NCBI GenBank assembly: GCA_023262365.1
Contig: JALRBF010000027.1
Coordinates: 1-11,333, forward strand
Direction: 5' to 3'
DNA from: Burkholderiaceae bacterium
Lineage (GTDB): Bacteria; Pseudomonadota; Gammaproteobacteria; Burkholderiales; Burkholderiaceae_C
Length of the DNA: 11,333 nucleotides
Of this stretch, positions 1 through 7,258 are shown one piece after another (within the stretch, counting starts at the first letter, position 1; each line of letters begins with the position of its first letter). The position numbers and the translations under genes were made by a program. A model generated the notes under the pieces. That model did no database searches. It saw nothing but the letters and a program-made list of their open reading frames with translations, and was not told the origin of the DNA.

Positions 1-372
1 ACCGGCTGGCTCGGTTGCCGGCAGCGGCGCGCTCACCGGCGCGGCAGTGGGCGCGGCAGTGGGCGCGGCAGTGGGCGCGGCAGGTGCCGCCGAGGCTGTC
101 GGCGTCGGTGCGGGTGAAGCCTCGGCCCCAGCCTGCGCCGCCTCAAGCCGCAACAGCACGCTGCCCTCGCTTACCTTATCCCCCACCCCAATCACAAGCT
201 CCTTGACCACCCCAGCCGCACTCGACGGTATCTCCATCGACGCCTTGTCCGACTCCACCGTCACCAGCGACTGCTCCACCTCCACCCGGTCTCCCACCCC
301 AACCAGCACCTCAATCACCCCAACATCAGCAAAATCACCAATGTCCGGTACCTTCACCTCAATCATGGCCAT
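1..372 (-). CDS. aceF: Pyruvate dehydrogenase complex E2, dihydrolipoyllysine acetyltransferase, N-terminal part (runs off the left edge)
   Basis: E2 is the core of the pyruvate dehydrogenase complex. It takes the acetyl group made by AceE onto a swinging lipoyl arm and passes it to coenzyme A in the cytoplasm. The 124 visible codons hold one complete lipoyl domain (about residues 3-78). Its lipoylation motif ESDKASME places the modified lysine at Lys43. An Ala/Pro/Thr-rich flexible linker begins near residue 82 and is still running at the window edge. The peripheral-subunit-binding domain, the catalytic domain and any second lipoyl domain are outside the window. The start at 372 is chosen because AGGAG (379-383) lies 6 nt upstream; a second ATG two codons later (366) is poorly spaced. 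The gene follows aceE by 15 nt on the same strand, so the two are surely one operon. The linker contains a 12-bp tandem repeat. Identity is very likely; the number of lipoyl domains cannot be judged. Confidence 0.95.
   Translation of the reverse strand, partial: MAMIEVKVPDIGDFADVGVIEVLVGVGDRVEVEQSLVTVESDKASMEIPSSAAGVVKELVIGVGDKVSEGSVLLRLEAAQAGAEASPAPTPTASAAPAAPTAAPTAAPTAAPVSAPLPATEPAG
41..82 (-). repeat. 12-bp tandem repeat, about 3.5 copies, in the aceF linker
   Basis: The unit gcggcagtgggc (plus strand) occurs at 41-52, 53-64 and 65-76, with a half copy at 77-82. Read on the coding strand it encodes repeated Ala-Pro-Thr-Ala in the flexible interdomain linker. Its length is a multiple of three, so copy-number change by slippage would lengthen or shorten the linker without a frameshift. 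Ala/Pro linkers of this kind are normal for E2 proteins. Confidence 0.9.
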
Positions 373-378
373 GGTCGT

Positions 379-383
379 CTCCT
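379..383 (-). promoter_or_regulatory. aceF ribosome-binding site
   Basis: AGGAG on the minus strand, 6 nt before the ATG at 372, lies in the 15-nt gap after the aceE stop codon (388-390). It decides between the two in-frame ATG codons at 372 and 366 in favour of 372. Confidence 0.85.
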
Positions 384-387
384 GATG

Positions 388-3096
388 TCACGCGTAAAGC
401 GGGTAGGTTTTGTTGGGGTCAATGCCGTAGCGCGTCATCGCCTCGGCCACCTTGCTCGCGTCAATGGCCCCCTCGTCGGCCAAGCTGCGCAGCGCGGCCA
501 GCACGATGTAGTGGCGATTGACTTCAAAGTGGTTGCGTAAGGCCGAGCGAAAATCGCTGCGACCAAAGCCGTCCGTGCCCAATACACGGTAACTGCGCCC
601 TCGGGGCATGAAGGCGCGTATTTGCTCGGGGTAAGCACGCACGTAGTCGGTTGAGGCAACCACCGGCCCGGTGCTGCCGCTTAGCTGCTGCGTCACAAAG
701 GCAACCTGCGGCGTCTCGAGCGGGTGCAGCATGTTCCAGCGCTCAACGGCCTGGCCATCGCGCGCCAACTCGGTGAAGCTCGGGCAACTCCACACGTCGG
801 CGGCAATTTTCCAGTCTTGCGCAAGCAAGCGTTGCGCCTGCAGGCTTTCGCGCAAGATGCTGCCACTGCCTAACAACTGCACGCGCTGCTTGCCCTTACC
901 ACCGGGCTGCAGCAAGTACATGCCTTTGATAATGGCCTCTTCGGTGCCTGGCTGTAAGCCCGGCATGGCGTAGTTTTCGTTGAGCAGCGTGAGGTAGTAA
1001 AACACGTTTTCTTGGCGCTCAACCATGCGCTGGAGACCGTGCTGAATGATGACGCCCACCTCGTGGGCAAAGCTGGGGTCGTAGCTGATGCAGTTGGGAA
1101 TGGTGCCCGAGAGCAAATGGCTATGCCCGTCCTCGTGTTGCAACCCTTCGCCGTTGAGCGTGGTGCGCCCAGACGTGCCGCCCAGCAAAAAGCCACGCGC
1201 TTGCATGTCGCCCGCGGCCCAAGCCAAGTCGCCAATGCGCTGAAAACCAAACATGGAGTAGTAGATGTAGAACGGCACCATGATGCGGTTGTTGGTGCTG
1301 TACGAGGTGGCCGCGGCAATCCAGCTGCTCATGCCGCCGGCCTCGTTGATGCCCTCTTGCAAGATTTGGCCAGCCACGTCTTCTTTGTAGTACATCACCT
1401 GCCCTTTGTCTTGGGGGGTGTACTTTTGCCCTTCGGGGTTGTAGATGCCGATTTGGCGAAACATCCCTTCCATGCCAAAGGTGCGCGCCTCGTCCACCAA
1501 AATCGGCACCACCCGGGGGCCCAGCGCCTTGTCACGCAACAACTGGGTCAGGCAGCGCACGTAGGCCTGCGTGGTGCTGATTTCACGGCCTTCGGCGGTG
1601 GGCTCGAGCACGGCCTTAAACGCCTCCAGTGAGGGCACGGTAAAGCGCTCATCGCTTTGCGTACGGCGCTTGGGCAGATAGCCCCCTAAGGCCTTACGCC
1701 GGGCATGCAGGTATTGCATCTCCGGCGTGTCATCGGCTGGTTTGTAAAACGGAATCGCGGGCAAATCTTTGTCAGCAATGGGTATGTTGAAGCGGTCACG
1801 AAAGTACCGAATGTCTTCGTCGCTGAGCTTTTTGGCTTGGTGCGCAATGTTGCGGCCTTCGCCCGCTTTGCCCATGCCATAGCCCTTAACCGTTTTTACC
1901 AGCAACACCGTGGGCTGCCCCGTGGTGTGCACGGCGCGGTGGAATGCGGCGTAAACCTTTTGCGCGTCGTGTCCGCCGCGGCGCAAATTCCAAATGTCGT
2001 TGTCGCTCATTTTGGCCACCAAGGCAGCCGTGGCCGGGTCGCGGCCAAAAAAGTGCTCGCGCACAAAGGCGCCGTCGTTGGCCTTAAAGGCCTGGTAGTC
2101 GCCGTCCACCGTCTCCATCATGATGCGGCGCAGCGCACCGGTGGTGTCGCGGGCCAGCAGCGGGTCCCAATTGCTGCCCCAAAGCAGTTTGATGACGTTC
2201 CACCCCGCGCCGCGAAACTCGCCTTCGAGCTCTTGCACAATTTTTCCGTTGCCACGCACCGGGCCGTCCAGGCGCTGCAGGTTGCAATTAACAACGAACA
2301 CCAGGTTGTCGAGCCGCTCGCGCGCGGCCAACCCAATGGCGCCCAGCGATTCGGGCTCGTCCATCTCGCCGTCACCGCAAAACACCCAAACCTTGCGCTG
2401 GCTGGTGTCGGCAATGCCCCGCGCGTGCAGGTATTTCAAAAAGCGCGCCTGGTAAATTGCCATGATGGGGCCCAGCCCCATGGAGACGGTAGGAAACTGC
2501 CAAAAGCCAGGCATGAGCTTGGGGTGCGGGTAGCTGGACAAGCCTTTTCCTGCCACCTCTTGCCTGAAGTTGAGCAGTTGCTCCTCGGTGATGCGGCCTT
2601 CCAAAAAGGCCCTGGCGTAAATGCCCGGCGACGAGTGCCCTTGAATGTAGAGCAAGTCTCCGCCGTGCCCGCCGCCGCTGTCGGTGTCGTCGGCGTGCCA
2701 AAAGTGGTTAAACCCAGCGGCCAACATATGCGCCAGCGACGCAAACGAGCTGATGTGCCCGCCCAGGTCACCGCCGTCGGCGGGGTTAAGGCGGTTGGCC
2801 TTAACCACCATGGCCATGGCGTTCCATCGCATATAGGCACGCAGACGCCCTTCGAGCTCGAGGTTGCCGGGCGAGCGCTCCTCTTCGTCGGGTTCAATGG
2901 TGTTGACGTAACCGCTGGTGGCCGAAAATGGCATGTCAATGCTGTGTTGACGTGCGTGCTCGAGCAGTTCTTCAAGCAGCGCGTGGGCGCGCTCGGGCCC
3001 GGCGTGCTCAATCACTGCCGACAGCGCGTCCTGCCACTCGCGCACCTCTTGCGGGTCGGATTGAACCGCCTCAGCCGTTGAGTTTGTCTTCCCCAT
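388..3096 (-). CDS. aceE: Pyruvate dehydrogenase E1 component, homodimeric (acetyl-transferring) type
   Basis: E1 uses thiamine diphosphate to decarboxylate pyruvate and reductively acetylate the lipoyl arm of AceF; this is the committed step from pyruvate to acetyl-CoA. The predicted protein has 902 aa, close to the ~887 aa of E. coli AceE and collinear with it. The thiamine diphosphate/Mg motif starts at GDGEMDEP (241-248) and ends at VNCN (269-272). The active-site loop with GRNIAHQAKK spans about 414-423. The conserved glutamate lies in ILQEGINE (578-585; Glu581). The histidine-rich HEDGHSH is at 654-660. No key residue appears to be lost. The start at 3096 is chosen over an in-frame ATG 15 codons upstream because GGAGA sits 4 nt before it, and because the extra residues would include the predicted promoter and transcription start. 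It is transcribed divergently from a sensor kinase gene and is first in an operon with aceF. Confidence 0.98.
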   Translation of the reverse strand: MGKTNSTAEAVQSDPQEVREWQDALSAVIEHAGPERAHALLEELLEHARQHSIDMPFSATSGYVNTIEPDEEERSPGNLELEGRLRAYMRWNAMAMVVKANRLNPADGGDLGGHISSFASLAHMLAAGFNHFWHADDTDSGGGHGGDLLYIQGHSSPGIYARAFLEGRITEEQLLNFRQEVAGKGLSSYPHPKLMPGFWQFPTVSMGLGPIMAIYQARFLKYLHARGIADTSQRKVWVFCGDGEMDEPESLGAIGLAARERLDNLVFVVNCNLQRLDGPVRGNGKIVQELEGEFRGAGWNVIKLLWGSNWDPLLARDTTGALRRIMMETVDGDYQAFKANDGAFVREHFFGRDPATAALVAKMSDNDIWNLRRGGHDAQKVYAAFHRAVHTTGQPTVLLVKTVKGYGMGKAGEGRNIAHQAKKLSDEDIRYFRDRFNIPIADKDLPAIPFYKPADDTPEMQYLHARRKALGGYLPKRRTQSDERFTVPSLEAFKAVLEPTAEGREISTTQAYVRCLTQLLRDKALGPRVVPILVDEARTFGMEGMFRQIGIYNPEGQKYTPQDKGQVMYYKEDVAGQILQEGINEAGGMSSWIAAATSYSTNNRIMVPFYIYYSMFGFQRIGDLAWAAGDMQARGFLLGGTSGRTTLNGEGLQHEDGHSHLLSGTIPNCISYDPSFAHEVGVIIQHGLQRMVERQENVFYYLTLLNENYAMPGLQPGTEEAIIKGMYLLQPGGKGKQRVQLLGSGSILRESLQAQRLLAQDWKIAADVWSCPSFTELARDGQAVERWNMLHPLETPQVAFVTQQLSGSTGPVVASTDYVRAYPEQIRAFMPRGRSYRVLGTDGFGRSDFRSALRNHFEVNRHYIVLAALRSLADEGAIDASKVAEAMTRYGIDPNKTYPLYA

Positions 3097-3100
3097 GTTG

Positions 3101-3105
3101 TCTCC
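3101..3105 (-). promoter_or_regulatory. aceE ribosome-binding site
   Basis: GGAGA on the minus strand lies 4 nt upstream of the ATG at 3096. It supports this ATG, not the in-frame one whose first base is 3141. Confidence 0.85.
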
Positions 3106-3125
3106 AAACCGTTGTTTTCCGAGGA

Positions 3126-3161
3126 TAACGGGATTATGCAAGACATTTTCTAAATTTTCAA
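3126..3161 (-). promoter_or_regulatory. Sigma-70-type promoter of the aceE-aceF operon
   Basis: On the minus strand, TTGAAA (3156-3161, 5 of 6 to the -35 consensus) and CATAAT (3133-3138, 5 of 6 to the -10 consensus) are separated by exactly 17 bp. The transcription start would fall near 3126, giving a leader of about 30 nt with the aceE ribosome-binding site inside it. The local AT-rich composition stands out against the GC-rich surroundings. This is seen in the sequence; activity is inferred. Confidence 0.75.
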
Positions 3162-3186
3162 ATGGCGCAAGGTTTTTTTATATTAT
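3157..3186 (+). promoter_or_regulatory. Candidate promoter for the sensor kinase-regulator-folD unit
   Basis: On the plus strand, TTCAAA (3157-3162, 4 of 6 to the -35 consensus) and TATTAT (3181-3186, 5 of 6 to the -10 consensus) are separated by 18 bp. Transcription would start near 3193. The -35 element overlaps that of aceE on the other strand, so the two promoters could compete or share a regulator. It is a weaker match than the aceE promoter. A poly-T run (3173-3179) lies in the spacer. Confidence 0.4.
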
Positions 3187-3240
3187 GAAATTAGTGGCGG
3201 TGTGGAATGCTCAATACCGCGTAGACTTGCCGGTGCATCC

Positions 3241-5763
3241 ATGGATCCTCGCCTCCCCGACACCCCTGCCGAGCAACGCTCACGCCTGCCGCTACGGTAT
3301 CGCGTGCGCAGAATCGCCAACCCTGATCGCTTGCTCAGCATCGGGCCGCTCATTACGGTGGTGTTGTTCCTCACCGCGGTGGGCGTGGCCATGTCGTTTT
3401 TACGCTTCGAAGAAATTGAGCGCGAACAAGAAACGGTCACCCGCGACGTGGAATACGCGCAGCAGCGCATGCGGCTGCGCCTGCTGACGCTCGAAGAGCA
3501 CCTGATGCGGGCCGCGCAGGTGATGGCCGAGCGGCAGACCACGCCCAAGGCGTTCAAAGCCGAGGCGGCTACCTTACTCGCACAAAGCCAAGAACTGGTG
3601 GGTGTGCAGTGGCTGGACGCGAATTTAACAGTCAAGGCCCAGCATGTGCTGGCCATTCGTGACACGATGCCGTCGTCGCTGGCGTGGACAGCCAGCGCAC
3701 AGCAACTCACCCGTCAAAGCCTGCCGCTGCTGCTGCAAAAACGCCGCCCCACGTACGTGCCGGCGCCGTTGCTGGGGCAGTTGTGGATGGTGATGGCACC
3801 GATTCAGCGAGAGGGTGAGATGGTAGGGGTGTTGCGCGCGGCCCTTGATTTGGAGACGCTGCGCTATCTTGGAACCCCGTCCGAGCTGGGCGCGCGCCTG
3901 GCGCTGGCCCTTACCACGCCCGATGGGCAAGCCCTGGCCGGGACGTTGCCACCTGTTCGGCGGCGGCTCACGGCGTGGCTGCCATTGGCCTATCAAGTAT
4001 CGCAACACCACACGCCGCTGGGGCCCATGGGTGGGCAGGTTTGGGTGCACGGCCAGGCTTACCGCGTCTCCTCTGGCGTAATCGCCGAGACCATGGTGTG
4101 GGTGGTGGGCATTTTGAGCGCGCTTACGGTGTGGTTTTTACTTAGCAACTGGCGGCAAAACCGCCGCCGCATGGCCGCGCAGCGGGCACTGCAGGCCGAG
4201 TCCAGCTTTCGCCGCGCCATGGAAGACTCAATGCCCACGGGTATGCGCGCGCTGGACATGGCCGGGCGCATCACCTACGTGAACCCAGCGTTTTGCCGAA
4301 TGACTGGCTGGAGTGAGGCCGAGTTGCTGGGCTGCCTGCCACCGTTTCCGTACTGGCCCAAAGAAGACAGGGGCAAGCTCATGAGCCGGCTGAAAGAGGA
4401 GCTACAAGGGCAAAACCTGGCGGGCTCCGAGATTCGCGTGCAGCGCAAAGACGGCTCGGTGTTTTACACCCGCATGTACGTCTCGCCCTTGGTCTCGCCC
4501 ACGGGTGAGCAAACTGGGTGGATGACTTCGGTCACCGACATCACCGAGCCCAAGCGTATTCGCGAAGAGTTGTTTGCCGCGCACGAGCGGTTTACCACCG
4601 TACTCGAGAGTTTGGATGCTGCGGTCTCGGTGGCCAACCTGGGCAGCCAAGAACTGCTATTTGCCAACCGCTTGTACCGGCAGTGGTTTGGCCACGACAC
4701 CAACGGTCACCACCGCATGGTGATGCAAGCGCAGTTGAGCTCGCAAAACGCAGGCCAAGACGCCGAGGATGCCGACGACTTGGCCGGGCTGCCGGCCCAC
4801 ACCCTTGTCGAGTCCAGCACCGGCAGCGCCGAGGTGCACATGCAGCCGCTCAACCGCTGGCTGGAGGTGCGCTCGCGCTACCTGACCTGGGTGGACGGTC
4901 GGCTGGCACAAATCGTTATCGCCACCGACATTTCTGAGCGCCGCCGTGCCCAAGCCCTGGCCGAGCAACAGGCCGACCAAGCGCAAGCGGCCAGCCGCTT
5001 GATCACCATGGGCGAGATGGCCTCTTCGGTGGCGCACGAACTCAACCAGCCCCTGACCGCCATCAGCAACTACTGCAATGGCCTGATTGCCCGGGTGAAA
5101 TCGCGCCAAATCGCCGACAGCGACTTGCTTACGGTGCTCGACAAAACCAGCCACCAGGCGCAACGGGCGGGCCAAATCATCAGCCGCATCCGCTCGTTTG
5201 TGCGCCGCAGCGAGCCCAGGCGCCAGGCCACGCGGGTGGAGGCACTGGTGAGCAACGCACTGGAGCTGGCCGAAATCGACGCTCGACGCCACGCCGTGCG
5301 GCTTAACCACTACGTGGCGGCGCGCTTGCCCGAGGTGCACGTTGACCCGATTTTGATTGAACAGGTACTGATTAATTTAATCAAAAACGGTGCCGATTCG
5401 ATTGAACAAGCACAGCGTCCCGTGGGCCAACGCGAGGTGGAGCTGGCCGTGCGTCGGCGTTTACTTGATGAGCAAGATGGCGTGGAGTTTTCGGTGCGTG
5501 ACACCGGCGGCGGCATCGCCAGCGAAGACATGGACCGGGTTTACGAGGCCTTCTTTAGCACCAAGGCCGAGGGCTTGGGCCTGGGCCTTAAGCTGTGTCG
5601 CAGCATCGTGGAATCGCACGGTGGACGGCTGCAGGTGAGCAACCTCTACAATAACGCCCACATCTCGGGGTGCTGTTTCACGTTTTGGCTGCCCTTGCAA
5701 GCGGCTGCCGTTGGCGCACCCCCGGCCTCTCCACCCATCTCTGAGGAAAGTGAAACGCCATGA
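3241..5763 (+). CDS. Membrane-bound PAS-domain sensor histidine kinase (HPK4 / FixL-DctB-like)
   Basis: This is probably the sensor of the two-component system formed with the next gene. It would autophosphorylate and pass the phosphate to that regulator. The predicted protein has 840 aa. A cytoplasmic N-terminus leads to TM1 (about 33-53), then a ~228-residue extracytoplasmic region (54-281, possibly a Cache/PDC fold, inferred) and TM2 (about 282-303). Two PAS domains follow (about 321-440, including NPAFCRMTGW, and about 446-565). The HisKA domain contains VAHELNQPL with His599. The ATPase domain has an N-box with Asn716, DTGGGI (754-759), FFSTK (771-775) and GLGLGL (778-783), so catalysis looks intact. 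A Pro/Ser-rich tail ends the protein. No FixL-type RxxH haem motif is seen in either PAS domain. ATG 3241 is preferred over an in-frame GTG at 3202, which would sit only ~9 nt after the predicted transcription start; neither has a strong ribosome-binding site. The signal is unknown. Confidence 0.93.
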   Translation: MDPRLPDTPAEQRSRLPLRYRVRRIANPDRLLSIGPLITVVLFLTAVGVAMSFLRFEEIEREQETVTRDVEYAQQRMRLRLLTLEEHLMRAAQVMAERQTTPKAFKAEAATLLAQSQELVGVQWLDANLTVKAQHVLAIRDTMPSSLAWTASAQQLTRQSLPLLLQKRRPTYVPAPLLGQLWMVMAPIQREGEMVGVLRAALDLETLRYLGTPSELGARLALALTTPDGQALAGTLPPVRRRLTAWLPLAYQVSQHHTPLGPMGGQVWVHGQAYRVSSGVIAETMVWVVGILSALTVWFLLSNWRQNRRRMAAQRALQAESSFRRAMEDSMPTGMRALDMAGRITYVNPAFCRMTGWSEAELLGCLPPFPYWPKEDRGKLMSRLKEELQGQNLAGSEIRVQRKDGSVFYTRMYVSPLVSPTGEQTGWMTSVTDITEPKRIREELFAAHERFTTVLESLDAAVSVANLGSQELLFANRLYRQWFGHDTNGHHRMVMQAQLSSQNAGQDAEDADDLAGLPAHTLVESSTGSAEVHMQPLNRWLEVRSRYLTWVDGRLAQIVIATDISERRRAQALAEQQADQAQAASRLITMGEMASSVAHELNQPLTAISNYCNGLIARVKSRQIADSDLLTVLDKTSHQAQRAGQIISRIRSFVRRSEPRRQATRVEALVSNALELAEIDARRHAVRLNHYVAARLPEVHVDPILIEQVLINLIKNGADSIEQAQRPVGQREVELAVRRRLLDEQDGVEFSVRDTGGGIASEDMDRVYEAFFSTKAEGLGLGLKLCRSIVESHGGRLQVSNLYNNAHISGCCFTFWLPLQAAAVGAPPASPPISEESETP

Positions 5764-6386
5764 GTATTGCCTCAAAAAAAGGTCTGGTTTACGTTGTGGA
5801 CGATGACGAGGCGGTGCGTGATTCGCTGCAGTGGCTGCTTGAAGGCAAAGAATTTCGGGTGCGCTGCTTTGAGTCGGCCGAGACCTTTTTGGCCCGCTTT
5901 GACCCGCGCGAGGTGGCCTGCCTGTTGGTGGACATTCGCATGGCAGGCATGAGCGGCCCCGAATTGCAAGACCGCCTGCTTGAACGCCAATGCCCGCTCC
6001 CTCTGGCCTTTATTACCGGCCACGGCGACGTGCCCATGGCCGTGGACGTCATGAAAAAGGGCGCCTTGGACTTTATACAAAAACCGTTCAATGAAGACGA
6101 ACTCGTCAGCATCGTGCAACGCATGCTGGACGCCGCGCAGGCGGCCTTTGACCAATCGCAACAGGCCGCCTCGCGTGATGCGCTCATGGCCAAGCTCACC
6201 AGCCGCGAATCGCAGGTGCTCGAGCGAATCGTTGCGGGTCGGCTGAATAAGCAAATCGCCGACGACCTCAACATCAGCATCAAGACGGTTGAGGCGCACC
6301 GCGCCAATATCATGGAAAAGCTCAACGCCAACACCGTGGCGGATTTGCTCAAGGTGGCGCTGGGCTCTGGCGCCGCAGCCCGCTAG
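5760..6386 (+). CDS. FixJ-family response regulator (REC + LuxR-type HTH)
   Basis: This is a DNA-binding transcription regulator, presumably phosphorylated by the kinase just upstream. The predicted protein has 208 aa, the usual length for the FixJ/NarL class. The receiver domain covers about 7-122, with acidic pocket residues Asp14-Asp16, phospho-acceptor Asp58 in LLVDIRM, the conserved Thr86 and Lys108 in FIQKPF. The output domain covers about 143-203 and is of the LuxR/GerE type, beginning LTSRESQVLERIVAG, with the recognition helix in SIKTVEAHRANIMEKL (173-188). Its ATG shares bases with the kinase stop (ATGA overlap), a strong sign of translational coupling. A GAGGA sequence sits about 12 nt upstream, longer than ideal spacing. 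Targets are unknown. The divergent aceE promoter and its own promoter are the natural candidates, by position only. Confidence 0.95.
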   Translation: MSIASKKGLVYVVDDDEAVRDSLQWLLEGKEFRVRCFESAETFLARFDPREVACLLVDIRMAGMSGPELQDRLLERQCPLPLAFITGHGDVPMAVDVMKKGALDFIQKPFNEDELVSIVQRMLDAAQAAFDQSQQAASRDALMAKLTSRESQVLERIVAGRLNKQIADDLNISIKTVEAHRANIMEKLNANTVADLLKVALGSGAAAR

Positions 6387-6395
6387 GGCAGGCGC
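6370..6395 (+). promoter_or_regulatory. Hairpin over the regulator stop codon and the folD ribosome-binding site
   Basis: GCGCC (6370-6374) pairs with GGCGC (6391-6395), and GCCC (6378-6381) with GGGC (6386-6389), around a 4-nt loop and a small internal bulge. The structure covers the TAG stop of the response regulator (6384-6386) and the only purine-rich candidate ribosome-binding site for folD (AGGGCAGG, 6385-6392). It could make folD translation depend on ribosomes finishing the upstream gene. The pairing is seen in the sequence; the function is inferred, and GC-rich DNA forms such pairings by chance fairly often. Confidence 0.45.
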
Positions 6396-6397
6396 TT

Positions 6398-7258
6398 ATG
6401 GCCGGCCAATTGATTGACGGCGCCGCGCTGGCGCGCTCCATCCGCGAACAGCTGACCCAAACCCTTGCCGCGGCCGCTGCCACAGGCGCCGCCCGCCCTG
6501 GCTTGGCGGTGCTGTTGGTGGGCGACGATGCCGCCAGCCAAGTTTACGTGCGCAACAAGGTCAAGGCCTGCGCCGAGGTGGGTGTGGCCTCTACCCTGCT
6601 GCGGTTGCCGGCGCAAACCAGCCAGGACGAGTTGCTGGCCCGCGTTCATGAGCTCAATCAAGACCCCACGGTACACGGCATTTTGGTGCAGCTGCCGCTG
6701 CCGCCCGGGCTGGACGAGTCGCGCATCATGGCCGCGATTGACCCGGCCAAAGACGTGGACGGTTTTCACGCCGTCAACGCTGGCGCGTTGTTGCTGGGAC
6801 AGCCAGGTTTTTGGCCGTGCACCCCGCACGGCTGCATGCGCATGCTCGACACGGTTCCCGGCATGCAATCACTACGCGGCAAACACGCCGTGGTGGTGGG
6901 GCGCAGCCACATCGTGGGCAAACCTGTTGCGCTGATGCTGCTGGCGCGTGACGCCACCGTGACCGTTTGCCACAGTGGCACACCCGACCTGGCGGCGCAC
7001 ACCCGCACGGCCGATGTGTTGGTCGCGGCGGTGGGGCGCGCGGGCCTCATCACCGCCGGCATGGTCAAGCCCGGGGCTGTGGTGCTCGACGTAGGGATCA
7101 ACCGCGACAGCCAAGGCAAGCTGTGCGGCGATGTGGCCGCCTCGGTGGCGCAGGTTGCCGCGTACCTCTCACCCGTGCCGGGTGGGGTGGGGCCCATGAC
7201 CATTGCCTTGTTGCTGCATAACACCGTTGAGTCGGCGCGGCGGCACGCCTTGGCCTAA
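6398..7258 (+). CDS. folD: Bifunctional 5,10-methylene-THF dehydrogenase / methenyl-THF cyclohydrolase
   Basis: FolD interconverts 5,10-methylene-, 5,10-methenyl- and 10-formyl-tetrahydrofolate with NADP(H). It feeds one-carbon units to purine synthesis and formyl-Met-tRNA. The predicted protein has 286 aa, the usual size. Catalytic residues fall at the positions expected from E. coli FolD: Tyr50 and Lys54 in YVRNK, Gln98 in VQLPLP, and Asp121 in KDVDGFH. The dinucleotide-binding half has VVVGRSHIVGKP (165-176) and the family signature PGGVGPMT (261-268). The agreement in numbering supports the start at 6398. The gene begins 11 nt after the response regulator, so it is probably co-transcribed with the two-component system. 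Its TAA stop overlaps the stop of the convergent DUF4149 gene. Nothing looks damaged. Confidence 0.98.
   Translation: MAGQLIDGAALARSIREQLTQTLAAAAATGAARPGLAVLLVGDDAASQVYVRNKVKACAEVGVASTLLRLPAQTSQDELLARVHELNQDPTVHGILVQLPLPPGLDESRIMAAIDPAKDVDGFHAVNAGALLLGQPGFWPCTPHGCMRMLDTVPGMQSLRGKHAVVVGRSHIVGKPVALMLLARDATVTVCHSGTPDLAAHTRTADVLVAAVGRAGLITAGMVKPGAVVLDVGINRDSQGKLCGDVAASVAQVAAYLSPVPGGVGPMTIALLLHNTVESARRHALA

Noticed and set aside
1705..3081. A 458-codon open frame on the plus strand, antisense to aceE
   Set aside because: AceE on the minus strand is collinear with the known enzyme throughout; the antisense frame is a by-product of GC-rich codon use and shows no domain I recognise.
3097..3141. aceE start 15 codons upstream
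   Set aside because: It would include the predicted transcription start and -10 region; the ATG at 3096 has a proper ribosome-binding site and fits the family.
3202..3240. GTG start for the sensor kinase, 13 codons earlier
   Set aside because: There is no ribosome-binding site and it would be only ~9 nt after the predicted transcription start. It remains possible if that promoter prediction is wrong.
4657..5340. A 227-codon open frame on the minus strand, antisense to the kinase gene
   Set aside because: It is the shadow of the kinase PAS2-HisKA region; its composition is low-complexity and His/Ala/Arg-rich.
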